Assembly: GCF_025150745.1 (NCBI RefSeq)
Contig: NZ_CP102282.1
Span: 2,553,501 to 2,617,500, forward strand
Source: Eubacterium ventriosum
Lineage (GTDB): Bacteria; Bacillota; Clostridia; Lachnospirales; Lachnospiraceae
Length of the DNA stretch: 64,000 nt
Direction: 5' to 3'
The notes below the pieces were generated by a model. It did no database searches, had not been told where the DNA came from, and was given only the letters and a program-made list of their open reading frames with translations. A program made the position numbers and the translations under genes. Below, one piece after another: positions 26,453 through 34,799 of the stretch; position 1 is the stretch's first letter; the number at the start of each line of letters is the position of its first letter.

Positions 26453-27634
26453 TTATAAGCATTGTGACAAAATTTCAATCATTTCATCAACATTTTCTTT
26501 TGTTATAACAAGAGGTGGTACCATTCTAAGCACATCACATCCTGCTGATATAACAAGAAGTCCTTTTTCAATGGCTTTATTTACAGTGTCTATAACAGGT
26601 GTTGTAAGAACAAGTCCCTGCATAAGTCCTTTACCACGTCTTGCAACAACATTGTCATACTGTTCCACTAATTTGTCCAACTGTTCTTCCAAATAATTGC
26701 TTACTTCATTAACATGTTCAAGAATATTCATTTCTTCAAACAAATCAAATACTTTTGAAACTGCTGCTGTTGCCAATGGATTTCCACCATAAGTTGTTCC
26801 GTGATCTCCCGGAACTAATGAATCACAACACTTCTCCCCTGCAACAAATGCTCCAACAGGAACACCACAGCCTAAAGCCTTGGCTGTTGTAATAATATCA
26901 GGTTTAACATTATAATGCTGGAATGCATACATCTTTCCTGTTCTTCCCATACCACACTGGATTTCATCACAAATCATTATAATGTCATTGTCATCACAAA
27001 TCTTTCTGACTCCTTCCATAAATTCCTTAGTTGCCGGATAAATTCCACCTTCACCCTGCACAGGTTCAACAATAATGGCACATGTTTTTTCATTTATCAA
27101 TGCCTTTACACTGTCTAAGTTATTAAACTCTGCAAACTTAATTCCTGAAATCATTGGCCCAAAAGGTTCCTGATAATGTGAGTTACCTGTTAATGCCAAA
27201 GCTCCCATTGTTCTTCCGTGGAAAGAATGATTCATTGCAATAACTTCGTGGTCTGAATTTTTATCTCTGTCATAAGCATAACGCTTAGCCATTTTTAATG
27301 CACCTTCAATAGCTTCTGCACCACTGTTAGTAAAGAATGCTTTCTTAAGTCCTGATGCTTCCACTACCTTTTTTGCTGCTTCAATGGCAGGCACATTATA
27401 ATACAAATTAGATGTGTGTATAAGCTTGTCAATCTGAGCCTTTAACGCATCATTATATTCTTTGTTTCCATATCCTAATGCAAATACAGCTATTCCTGCT
27501 GCAAAGTCTAAATATTTCTTTCCATTGACATCATAAAGATAAACACCTTCACCTTTATCTAATACGATTTTAAATCTGTTATATGTATGTACAAGGTACT
27601 GTTCTCCCTGGTCCATATATTCTTTATCTGTCAT
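26453..27634 (-). CDS. argD: Acetylornithine aminotransferase
   Basis: 393 aa class-III PLP aminotransferase. It has NSGAEAIEGALKMAKRY near residue 103, the GRTMGALALTG segment, the CDEIQCGMGRTG Asp block and PLP lysine in ITTAKALGCGVP. ArgD converts N-acetylglutamate semialdehyde to N-acetylornithine in arginine synthesis and may also serve lysine synthesis. It is the last biosynthetic gene of argC-argJ-argB-argD, 27 bases after argB. Expression is probably under the arginine box at 32631-32644 through the common transcript. Confidence 0.96.
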   Translation of the reverse strand: MTDKEYMDQGEQYLVHTYNRFKIVLDKGEGVYLYDVNGKKYLDFAAGIAVFALGYGNKEYNDALKAQIDKLIHTSNLYYNVPAIEAAKKVVEASGLKKAFFTNSGAEAIEGALKMAKRYAYDRDKNSDHEVIAMNHSFHGRTMGALALTGNSHYQEPFGPMISGIKFAEFNNLDSVKALINEKTCAIIVEPVQGEGGIYPATKEFMEGVRKICDDNDIIMICDEIQCGMGRTGKMYAFQHYNVKPDIITTAKALGCGVPVGAFVAGEKCCDSLVPGDHGTTYGGNPLATAAVSKVFDLFEEMNILEHVNEVSNYLEEQLDKLVEQYDNVVARRGKGLMQGLVLTTPVIDTVNKAIEKGLLVISAGCDVLRMVPPLVITKENVDEMIEILSQCL

Positions 27635-27661
27635 TTTACTTTCCTCACTTTTATTAACGTT

Positions 27662-28591
27662 TTATTTGTTTAATAAGTCAGTATAGAATTTTTCCTGTTC
27701 GTCATCTAAAATTGCTGTACCAACACCTTTATTTGTAAAGATTTCAAGAAGAATACTATGTGGAATCCTTCCGTCAAGAATATGAACTCTTGATACACCA
27801 TTTTTTATAGCATCCATACAGTTTTTAATTTTTGGTAACATTCCGCCGGCAATTATACCATCTTCAATTAATTTTTCTGCTTCTGAAACTGTCATTTCTG
27901 AAATAACTGTACTGCTATCATCTTTATCCATATAAACACCTTCAGTATCTGTTAAGAATGCAAGTTTTTCTGCTTTTACTGCTTCTGCAATTGCACTTGC
28001 AGCATCATCAGCATTAATATTGTAACCATGATAATCTTCATCTAATCCAATAGGACAAATAATTGGTAAAAAGTCATCTTCAAGTAATTCTAACAAAATT
28101 TCTTTATTTACATGTGTAACTTCGCCAACATATCCAATATCCTGGCCTTCTGATAATTTTTTCTTTACAGTGAGAAGTCTTCCGTCTTTACCACTGATAC
28201 CTATTGCACGTACTCCTAACTGTTCAACTATCTGAACTAATTTCTTGTTTACGCTGTTAAGTACCATTTCAGCAGCCTCTAAAGTATCTTCGTCAGTTAC
28301 TCTAAGTCCGTTAATGAATTGTGTTTCCATTCCAAGTCTGTCAATATGACGGCTGATTGCTTTTCCGCCCCCATGAACGATTATTGGCTTGAATCCTACT
28401 AATTTAAGAAGTGTAATGTCCTGAATTACGCTTTTCATAAAGTTTTCGTCAAGCATTGCGCTTCCGCCGTATTTTACTACGATGATTTTTCTGTTGAATC
28501 TTTGTATGTAAGGTAGGGCTTCAATTAGCACGTCTCCTTTTTCTATCCATTTGTCCATGTCCAGCTGCTGCTGTTGTCCCTTCATTATCAT
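27662..28591 (-). CDS. argB: Acetylglutamate kinase
   Basis: 309 aa amino-acid-kinase fold. The phosphate-binding VVKYGGSAM block is near residue 40, then VHGGGKAIS and the C-terminal [14 protein letters not shown] segment characteristic of ArgB. It phosphorylates N-acetylglutamate, the controlled step in many bacteria; the N-terminal helix ([19 protein letters not shown]) is of the kind found in arginine-inhibited forms. ATG 28591 has AAAGGAG upstream; the open frame continues upstream only because it runs into the structured repeat. Confidence 0.96.
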   Translation of the reverse strand: MIMKGQQQQLDMDKWIEKGDVLIEALPYIQRFNRKIIVVKYGGSAMLDENFMKSVIQDITLLKLVGFKPIIVHGGGKAISRHIDRLGMETQFINGLRVTDEDTLEAAEMVLNSVNKKLVQIVEQLGVRAIGISGKDGRLLTVKKKLSEGQDIGYVGEVTHVNKEILLELLEDDFLPIICPIGLDEDYHGYNINADDAASAIAEAVKAEKLAFLTDTEGVYMDKDDSSTVISEMTVSEAEKLIEDGIIAGGMLPKIKNCMDAIKNGVSRVHILDGRIPHSILLEIFTNKGVGTAILDDEQEKFYTDLLNK

Positions 28592-28631
28592 TTTCGTCTC
28601 TCCTTTCGGTATCGTGCAACAAGTTTTTTCC

Positions 28632-28814
28632 AATCTCACACGAAATTTTTTTATTGCAAACACGTTGCTATTCTTATTTTGCTCCGCCGCCTATTGTAAG
28701 ACAAAAAACAAAACTCGCCTTTGGCTCAAACAGTTGTTTTTTGCCTTACGCTATGCTCGCAAAATTTCGAATATCTGCCTATTGTTTGCTCACAAAAAAT
28801 TTTCGTGTGAGATT
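28632..28814. repeat. Structured repeat element, copy 2, within the arginine cluster
   Basis: Core about 28654-28793. Outer arms AATCTCACACGAAATTTTTT (28632-28651) and its near-perfect complement (28794-28814) are unique to this copy. The inner stem is GTAAGACAAAAAACAA with TTGTTTTTTGCCTTAC, changed on both sides relative to copy 1 and still paired; the tip is GCC-TTT-GGC. It lies between the unknown membrane protein gene and argB, just upstream of the argB ribosome site, so it may shape expression of argB and argD. Confidence 0.9.
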
Positions 28815-28883
28815 TATAAATAACTTTATTTCACTAGTACTCCCGACTTATTATTTGTTTTTTATTTGTTTTTGTTGATTGTT

Positions 28884-29852
28884 TTACTCTTCATTGTCGT
28901 CATCTACATAGTTGAATTGTAGTTCTTTACCGTCTGTTCCGTAGATGCATGCTGCATCGCTTATTGTTGAATCTACGTAGTTGTCTTCTCCTTCACATTC
29001 ATATGTGTTGCAGTAGTATCTGTATTCCAATCCTGATTTACCTATGTATCTGACAAAGCATTTATATGTGTCGTTGTTGTTACAGTCTACTGTTGTTTTT
29101 GCTGAACCATAGTATTGGTTATCTTCCGCATTGTATTTCATGTCCTGACTGTATACAACTTTTCCATCTTTTGAGAAGCATATTTGCGGTGTGTAACCAC
29201 TTACTTCGCTTTCATTCACTGTAAGGTCTAGATTTTCTATTTCCAGTGTTGCTTTACCGTCCGATATGTCCTCATTTGATTCATAATTATCTTCACAAGT
29301 TACATTTTCCTGTAAAATGGTATCCCAATTGAAAAAGTCTTCGTAATCACTGTATTCATCAGCATTAATTGTTGAACTTTTTGTAACTCCATTTGTTTCA
29401 AATGTAAAATGAAATAATGTGAATACCTGTTCATAAGGCACTGTTACGCTTCCTATGAATTTGCCTTTTTTCTGCTTAAGTTTCTGGCTGTATTTGCCAA
29501 ACGCTACTTCTGCTTTTGTATCTGCGGTATATTCCTTAGGTGTAACCGCAAAATGTATTTCTACTGTTTTGTTTTTTGCATTACAGTTTTTGAATTTTAT
29601 TTTTAAAGTGTCTATACTCTGTGACTGTTTCTTTATAGTTTGTTCAAGTTCATCTATTCTATCTTCCCAGTTTGTATCGTCATCATAGTAATTTTGTTCA
29701 TTATTATTGTTATTATTATTCGCCTGATAGTTTGAGATTACATTTGTAAGATTATCCATTGAATGTTTTACAAACACTAAAGCTACAATGGCTATGATTA
29801 TTAAGACAGTAATAAATACATTGGTTTTATTCTTTGATTTATTTTCTTCCAT
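28884..29852 (-). CDS. Uncharacterised membrane-anchored protein inside the arginine cluster
   Basis: 322 aa, family not recognised. A short Lys-rich cytoplasmic end and one membrane segment (about 12-29) are followed by a run of Asn (about 45-52, from AAT repeats), a coiled-coil-like stretch (about 62-88, with ELEQTIKKQSQSIDTLKIKF), and two beta-rich halves that each look like an Ig-type sandwich. The outer part is very acidic and holds several Cys residues (NCNAK, VTCEDN, TVDCNNND, YKCF, YYCNTYEC). It interrupts argJ and argB on the same strand. No link to arginine metabolism is visible. Confidence 0.75.
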   Translation of the reverse strand: MEENKSKNKTNVFITVLIIIAIVALVFVKHSMDNLTNVISNYQANNNNNNNEQNYYDDDTNWEDRIDELEQTIKKQSQSIDTLKIKFKNCNAKNKTVEIHFAVTPKEYTADTKAEVAFGKYSQKLKQKKGKFIGSVTVPYEQVFTLFHFTFETNGVTKSSTINADEYSDYEDFFNWDTILQENVTCEDNYESNEDISDGKATLEIENLDLTVNESEVSGYTPQICFSKDGKVVYSQDMKYNAEDNQYYGSAKTTVDCNNNDTYKCFVRYIGKSGLEYRYYCNTYECEGEDNYVDSTISDAACIYGTDGKELQFNYVDDDNEE

Positions 29853-29900
29853 TCTTTACTCCTTCGTTTATCATTGTCCCTTTTAATTATGCTTTAAGCC

Positions 29901-31121
29901 TTAGCTTCTGTAGTCTGCGTTAATGCTTACGTATTCATGTGTCAAATCACAGCCCCACGCTGTTGCTGTACAATCACCCATTTTTACGTCTGCAATGGCT
30001 GTTACTTCATTTTCTGACAAAATCTTTGTTGCCTTTGCTTCGCTGTAGTCTGTAGCCATTCCGTTTTCTACTATTTTAAGTTTGCCTGCTTTGCTTTCAA
30101 AATAAATATCTACTTTTTCAGGATCAAACTTGGCTGTTGAATATCCCATTGCACAAAGGATTCTTCCCCAGTTAGCATCGTGTCCGTAGATTGCCGCTTT
30201 TGTAAGGCTTGATGTTACAATTGATTTGGCAAGTGTTACTGCCTGTTCTTTGCTTTCTGCATTTACGATTTTTACTTCAAATAAAGCTGTTGCACCTTCT
30301 CCGTCTCCTGCTATTTTCTTAGCTAAAAATTCATTTACTGCGTGAAGTGCCTCTACGAATTTATAATAATCTTCATTTTTCTCTGTAATTTCAGGGTTGT
30401 CTGCCAAACCATTAGCTAATAACAATACTGTATCATTAGTTGATGTGTCACCATCTACTGAAATCATATTAAATGTATCTTTAATGTCACCACTTAATGC
30501 TTCGTATAACATTGACTTTGAAATTTTTACGTCAGTCATTATAAAACCTAACATTGTACACATATTAGGATGAATCATTCCTGAACCTTTGCACATTCCT
30601 CCGATTGTGCATGTTTTTCCGCCAATTTCAAATTCAAAAGCTATTTCCTTTGGAATTGTATCTGTTGTCATAATGGCTTCTGCTGCCAAATGACCACCAT
30701 CTAAACTTTCGTCTAATGTTGGTGCAAGTAACTGGATTCCTTTTGTTATTTTGTCCATTGGAAGCTGGGCTCCAATAACACCTGTTGAAGCTACAAGTAC
30801 CTGTCTTTTTTCTATATCTAATGCTTTAGCTGTTGCTTCTGCCATTTGTTCGCAGTAATCCATTCCTATTTTGCCTGTACATGCGTTGGCTACACCACTG
30901 TTACATACTACTGCATGAACATAATCTGATGTGTAAATTGTATCTCTGTCCCAGATTACAGGGGCTGCTTTTACCTGATTTGTTGTAAATGTTCCTGCGG
31001 CAACACATGGTATGCTGCTATATATCATTGCCATATCTTTTTTGTCTTTTTTAATTCCGGCTTTTAAGCCCATGGCTGCAAAGCCTTTTGGAGCTGTAAC
31101 GCCACCTTTGATTTTTTTCAT
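29901..31121 (-). CDS. argJ: Bifunctional glutamate N-acetyltransferase / amino-acid acetyltransferase
   Basis: 406 aa, full length. ArgJ recycles the acetyl group from N-acetylornithine to glutamate and in many species also uses acetyl-CoA. The self-cleavage site is in HPNMCTMLGF, where the Thr becomes the N-terminus of the beta chain and the catalytic nucleophile. The start of the mature frame, MKKIKGGVTAPKGF, is supported by AAAGGA 8-9 bases before ATG 31121; the upstream extension is repeat-derived. No separate argA was seen, consistent with a cyclic pathway. Confidence 0.96.
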   Translation of the reverse strand: MKKIKGGVTAPKGFAAMGLKAGIKKDKKDMAMIYSSIPCVAAGTFTTNQVKAAPVIWDRDTIYTSDYVHAVVCNSGVANACTGKIGMDYCEQMAEATAKALDIEKRQVLVASTGVIGAQLPMDKITKGIQLLAPTLDESLDGGHLAAEAIMTTDTIPKEIAFEFEIGGKTCTIGGMCKGSGMIHPNMCTMLGFIMTDVKISKSMLYEALSGDIKDTFNMISVDGDTSTNDTVLLLANGLADNPEITEKNEDYYKFVEALHAVNEFLAKKIAGDGEGATALFEVKIVNAESKEQAVTLAKSIVTSSLTKAAIYGHDANWGRILCAMGYSTAKFDPEKVDIYFESKAGKLKIVENGMATDYSEAKATKILSENEVTAIADVKMGDCTATAWGCDLTHEYVSINADYRS

Positions 31122-31137
31122 GGTTAAATTCCTTTCA

Positions 31138-31255
31138 TTTAGTTTTTTGCTGGTTCTATGTTCAGCTCGATTACGTGCTTCGCACTTCATCGGGGTGAAC
31201 TTTTAGTTTTTTTGCTAATTCTATGTTCAGCTCGATTTCGCACTTCGTGCTTCAT
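31138..31255. repeat. Two direct copies of a ~53-bp sequence upstream of argJ
   Basis: 31138-31190 and 31202-31255 are near-identical (period 64), sharing TTCTATGTTCAGCTCGATT. Each ends with a small hairpin whose arms are exchanged: GTGC-TTC-GCAC in one and GCAC-TTC-GTGC in the other. Frames across it give repetitive MKHEVRNRAEHR-like peptides, judged not to be genes. Confidence 0.8.
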
Positions 31256-31299
31256 CTCGCTGTGTTTATGTTTGTTATTACCTTGGGAATGAAGTTTTC

Positions 31300-31410
31300 T
31301 TTCAAAAGGAACTGTGTTCCTTTTGAAACCACAGCTACTGCTGTGGTTTTGTACAAATAGTAATGGGCATCCTTGCAAGCAAGCTTGCAGATGCCTATTT
31401 CTATTTGTAC
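31300..31410. repeat. Three consecutive hairpins in the argC-argJ spacer
   Basis: Hairpin A: arms 31300-31312 and 31316-31328, a perfect 13-bp stem with a 3-base loop. Hairpin B: 31326-31335 with 31340-31349, 10 bp. Hairpin C: 31351-31360 with 31401-31410, containing further stems 31366-31371/31390-31395 and 31374-31379/31384-31389. They lie in the 311-base gap between argC and argJ. None has a convincing T run on the minus strand, so processing, stability or attenuation are all possible. Confidence 0.85.
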
Positions 31411-31432
31411 AGAAATCTTCTGTATTTGTGTT

Positions 31433-32473
31433 TTATGGGAACATTGGTACTTGTTGTAAGCCTTCGTTTTCCGGTAATCCAAACATTATGTTCATGTTTT
31501 GCACTGCCTGGCCTGCTGCTCCTTTTACCAGGTTGTCCATAGCTCCCATCATTATTATTCTTCCTGTTCTTTCGTCTACTTTGAAGCTTACGTCCACAAA
31601 GTTGCTTCCTTCTACCCATCTTGTTTCAGGTGGTGTGCTATTTTCGAGTACTCTTACAAAGTATTCGTCTTTGTAGTATTTGTCGTATACTGCTTTTACT
31701 TCTTCATATGTCATTGTTTTCTTTAATGTGGCATATGATGTTGCAAGGATTCCTCTCTGCATTGGTATTAAGTGTGGTGTAAAGTTTATCATTACTTCTT
31801 CACCTGCTGCATAGCTTAACTGTTCTTCGATTTCAGGTGTATGTCTGTGTGTTGCAACACCGTATGCTTTGCAGTTTTCGTTTACCTCACAGAATAAGTT
31901 GTTTACTTTTGCTCCACGTCCTGCTCCTGATGTTCCTGACTTAGCATCTATTATTATTGATTTTGGATCTACCAATCCTTCTTTTACCATTGGATATATT
32001 GATAAGAAGCTACATGTTGGGAAGCATCCCGGATTTGCTATTAATCTTGCATCTTTTATTTTGTCTCTGTTTACTTCGCATAATCCATATACTGCTTCTT
32101 CTATAAACTGTGGGCTCTGGTGTTTGATTCCATACCACTTTTCATATGTAGCAACATCTTTTATTCTAAAGTCTGCACTCAAATCTATTATTTTTACTTT
32201 TTTAAGAATTTCTTCATTAACTAATGAGCCACATAATCCCTGTGGTGTTGCTGTAAATATTACATCTACTGCGTCAGCTAATTCTTCCATATTGTCATCC
32301 ATGCATTTTGCATCTACTATCTGAAACATATTTTTAAATACATCTGCATATTTTTCATCAACGTAGCTTCTTGAACCAAACCAGACTACTTCTGCCTCTT
32401 TATGCTGCTGTATTAATCTTACTATTTCTGCTCCTGCATAACCAGTTGAGCCTATAATACCAACTTTAATCAT
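31433..32473 (-). CDS. argC: N-acetyl-gamma-glutamyl-phosphate reductase
   Basis: 346 aa. The Rossmann motif GIIGSTGYAGAEIVRL opens the protein, and the active-site Cys is in NPGCFPTCSFL near residue 148. It reduces N-acetylglutamyl-phosphate to the semialdehyde with NADPH. First gene of the minus-strand arginine cluster, with a promoter and arginine box in the region shared with divergent argG. Confidence 0.97.
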   Translation of the reverse strand: MIKVGIIGSTGYAGAEIVRLIQQHKEAEVVWFGSRSYVDEKYADVFKNMFQIVDAKCMDDNMEELADAVDVIFTATPQGLCGSLVNEEILKKVKIIDLSADFRIKDVATYEKWYGIKHQSPQFIEEAVYGLCEVNRDKIKDARLIANPGCFPTCSFLSIYPMVKEGLVDPKSIIIDAKSGTSGAGRGAKVNNLFCEVNENCKAYGVATHRHTPEIEEQLSYAAGEEVMINFTPHLIPMQRGILATSYATLKKTMTYEEVKAVYDKYYKDEYFVRVLENSTPPETRWVEGSNFVDVSFKVDERTGRIIMMGAMDNLVKGAAGQAVQNMNIMFGLPENEGLQQVPMFP

Positions 32474-32595
32474 AACTAACCTCTTTCATTATTAATATGT
32501 AATTCTTTTTGGGTTAAATGTTTTGTTATTCAATCCATCTCTTTATTTTAGTATTTTCCTTATTAAAATACAACATTTTTATATGTGCATTAATA

Positions 32596-32624
32596 AATAT
32601 ACATCTTTTGTGTATATTATGCAA
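32596..32624 (-). promoter_or_regulatory. Promoter of the argC operon
   Basis: On the minus strand TTGCAT (complement of 32619-32624) and TATATT (complement of 32596-32601) are 17 bases apart. The arginine box at 32631-32644 lies just upstream of the -35. Confidence 0.6.
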
Positions 32625-32630
32625 GCATTT

Positions 32631-32644
32631 TGCATAAAAATGCA
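32631..32644. promoter_or_regulatory. ArgR/AhrC-type arginine box
   Basis: TGCATAAAAATGCA matches the TGNATWWWWATNCA pattern of arginine boxes exactly and lies between the divergent argC and argG promoters. A second palindromic site, TGCATTTTATGCA (32664-32676), overlaps the argG -35 hexamer. Paired boxes fit hexameric ArgR binding and repression of both operons by arginine. The regulator gene is not in the window. Confidence 0.65.
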
Positions 32645-32662
32645 TAATAACACATTTTTTTC

Positions 32663-32691
32663 TTGCATTTTATGCATATATGATGTATAGT
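32663..32691 (+). promoter_or_regulatory. Promoter of argG
   Basis: TTGCAT (32663-32668) and TATAGT (32686-32691) with a 17-base spacer; the palindromic TGCAT-TTT-ATGCA covers the -35. Confidence 0.6.
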
Positions 32692-32762
32692 ATCACGTGA
32701 AAAGGAAAAGTGGATGCAATATTCCGCTGTTTATTATATTTATTTTTATGGAGGATTTTAAA

Positions 32763-33998
32763 ATGGCAAAGGAAAAAGTTATTCTTGCTTACTCAGGCGG
32801 ACTTGATACTACTGCTATCATCCCTTGGTTAAAGGAAAATTATGATTATGATGTAGTCTGCTGTTGCGTGGACTGTGGACAGGGAAATGAATTAGACGGA
32901 CTTGAGGAAAGAGCTAAGTATTCAGGTGCTGCTAAATTATATATAGAAGATATTACTGATGAATTTTGTGATGATTACATCATTCCATGTGTTCAGGCAG
33001 GTGCTGTATATGAAAACAAATATCTTTTAGGTACTTCTATGGCTCGTCCTGGAATTGCTAAGAAGTTAGTTGAAATTGCAAGAAAAGAAGGTGCTGTTGC
33101 CATTTGTCATGGTGCTACAGGAAAAGGTAACGACCAGATTCGTTTCGAACTTTCTATTAAAGCTCTTGCTCCTGATATTAAGATTATCGCTCCTTGGAGA
33201 GACAGTAAGTGGAAATTACAGTCACGTGAAGATGAAATCGAATATTGCAAGCAGCATGGTATTGATCTTCCTTTTGGAACTGATCAGAGCTACAGCCGTG
33301 ACCGTAACCTTTGGCACATTAGCCATGAAGGTCTTGAACTTGAAGATCCAGCTAATGAACCAAACTACGACCACCTTTTAGTTTTAGGAGTTTCTCCAGA
33401 AAAAGCTCCTGATGAACCTGAATATGTTACAATGACATTTGAAAAAGGTGTTCCAACATCAGTTAACGGAAAGAAGATGAAAGTTTCAGATATTATCCGT
33501 GAATTAAACAGACTTGGTGGAAAACATGGCATCGGTATTATTGATATTGTTGAAAACCGTGTTGTTGGTATGAAATCACGTGGTGTTTATGAAACTCCGG
33601 GTGGAACAATTCTTATGGAAGCTCACAAGCAGCTTGAAGAATTAGTTCTTGACAGAGCTACAATGGAAACTAAGAAGGATATGGGTAACAAGTTATCACA
33701 GATAGTTTACGAAGGAAAATGGTTCACTCCTCTTTGTGAAGCAGTTTGCGCTTTCGTTAAATCAACACAGGAATATGTTACTGGTGAAGTTAAATTCAAA
33801 CTTTACAAAGGAAACATTATCAAGGCAGGAACAACTTCTCCATATTCATTATATAGCGAAAGTCTTGCATCATTTACAACTGGCGAATTATATGATCACC
33901 ATGATGCTGACGGATTCATTACATTATTCGGCTTACCACTTAAGGTTAGAGCAATGAAGATGTTAGAATTAGAAAAAAATAAAACAAATCAGGAATAA
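32763..33998 (+). CDS. argG: Argininosuccinate synthase
   Basis: 411 aa. AYSGGLDTTAI at the N-terminus is the PP-loop ATP site; citrulline- and aspartate-binding segments follow (TSMARPGIAKK, GATGKGNDQIRFE). It joins citrulline and aspartate using ATP. GGAGG 8 bases before ATG 32763 decides the start over an upstream in-frame GTG. Divergent from argC, sharing the arginine-box region. argH, its usual partner, does not follow; a terminator and unrelated genes do. Confidence 0.97.
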   Translation: MAKEKVILAYSGGLDTTAIIPWLKENYDYDVVCCCVDCGQGNELDGLEERAKYSGAAKLYIEDITDEFCDDYIIPCVQAGAVYENKYLLGTSMARPGIAKKLVEIARKEGAVAICHGATGKGNDQIRFELSIKALAPDIKIIAPWRDSKWKLQSREDEIEYCKQHGIDLPFGTDQSYSRDRNLWHISHEGLELEDPANEPNYDHLLVLGVSPEKAPDEPEYVTMTFEKGVPTSVNGKKMKVSDIIRELNRLGGKHGIGIIDIVENRVVGMKSRGVYETPGGTILMEAHKQLEELVLDRATMETKKDMGNKLSQIVYEGKWFTPLCEAVCAFVKSTQEYVTGEVKFKLYKGNIIKAGTTSPYSLYSESLASFTTGELYDHHDADGFITLFGLPLKVRAMKMLELEKNKTNQE

Positions 33999-34027
33999 TT
34001 AATCAAAATTAATTAAATGATTCTTAT

Positions 34028-34072
34028 AAAAATATCCGATTATTGATTTTTTTCAATAGTCGGATATTTTTT
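34028..34072 (+). terminator. Intrinsic terminator of argG
   Basis: AAAATATCCGATTATTG pairs with CAATAGTCGGATATTTT, followed by TTTTTTATTTTTTA. The rest of the spacer up to 34298 holds only the gtrA promoter. Confidence 0.9.
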
Positions 34073-34128
34073 ATTTTTTACCCCTATAATTTTCATGCAC
34101 TTTTATCACTTTCTATAGTTGTAATTTC

Positions 34129-34157
34129 TTTACACCCCTACCTTTTTATAGTAGAAT
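34129..34157 (+). promoter_or_regulatory. Candidate promoter of the gtrA-yfhO pair
   Basis: TTTACA (34129-34134) and TAGAAT (34152-34157) separated by 17 bases; the 5' untranslated region would be about 135 bases. Confidence 0.5.
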
Positions 34158-34298
34158 ATAGATATTAATGTAAAGACGGTTAGAAATCGTTTTTTTATTG
34201 TTTATATTTGAAAAATACTAATGTTGTTGTATCTATATTCTGAAGGCAATAACATTTCAGACTTTAAATAAAAGTACAAATTTATAAAGGTTATTAAT

Positions 34299-34799
34299 AT
34301 GAAAGATTCAATTATAAAATTTAGAAGTTTTTTGTTAGCACATATTAAGAATCCAAGTTTGCAAACACTTATTAAAGGCTTAATAAGTTACGAAATGCTT
34401 ACTTATGTTTTTTTCGGCATTGGTACTGCCATTGTTGACTACCTTGTATTTACTTTTTTTAATGCAGGTAAGGTCAGTGCCCTTATTGCCAATATTATTT
34501 CAACATTTTGTGCTATCATTTTTTCTTATGTCACAAATAAGCGATGGGTGTTCAAAAGTAAGACCAGCGGTTTTATGGAAGTTCTACATGAGTTTTTGCG
34601 CTTTGCCAGAGCCCGTATAGCTACTTTAATAATGAGCGAAGTTATTATTTTTGCTTCAGTTGCTATTTATGGAAATAACCAAAAAGTTAACCAGATTTCA
34701 AAACTTATTTCTATGGTTCTTACGGTTATTTTAAATTATATTATCAGTAAATTATTTATTTTCAATGATAGAAAGGAGCTTATTAATGAAAACAAATAG
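34299..34799 (+). CDS. GtrA family membrane protein
   Basis: 166 aa, four membrane helices with the family signature YFFGIGTAIVDYLVF-like first helix and the FSYVTNKRWVFKSK loop. GtrA proteins are thought to flip polyprenyl-linked sugars or take part in cell-surface polysaccharide decoration. Its end overlaps the start of the YfhO-like gene by 14 bases, so the two are translationally coupled and likely act together in glycosylating a wall polymer. AAAGG lies upstream of ATG 34299. Confidence 0.9.
   Translation: MKDSIIKFRSFLLAHIKNPSLQTLIKGLISYEMLTYVFFGIGTAIVDYLVFTFFNAGKVSALIANIISTFCAIIFSYVTNKRWVFKSKTSGFMEVLHEFLRFARARIATLIMSEVIIFASVAIYGNNQKVNQISKLISMVLTVILNYIISKLFIFNDRKELINENK

Noticed and set aside
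31187-31482. Short open frames between argC and argJ giving MKHEVRNRAEHR-like peptides
   Set aside because: They arise from the direct repeats and hairpins, have no good ribosome sites and match no family.
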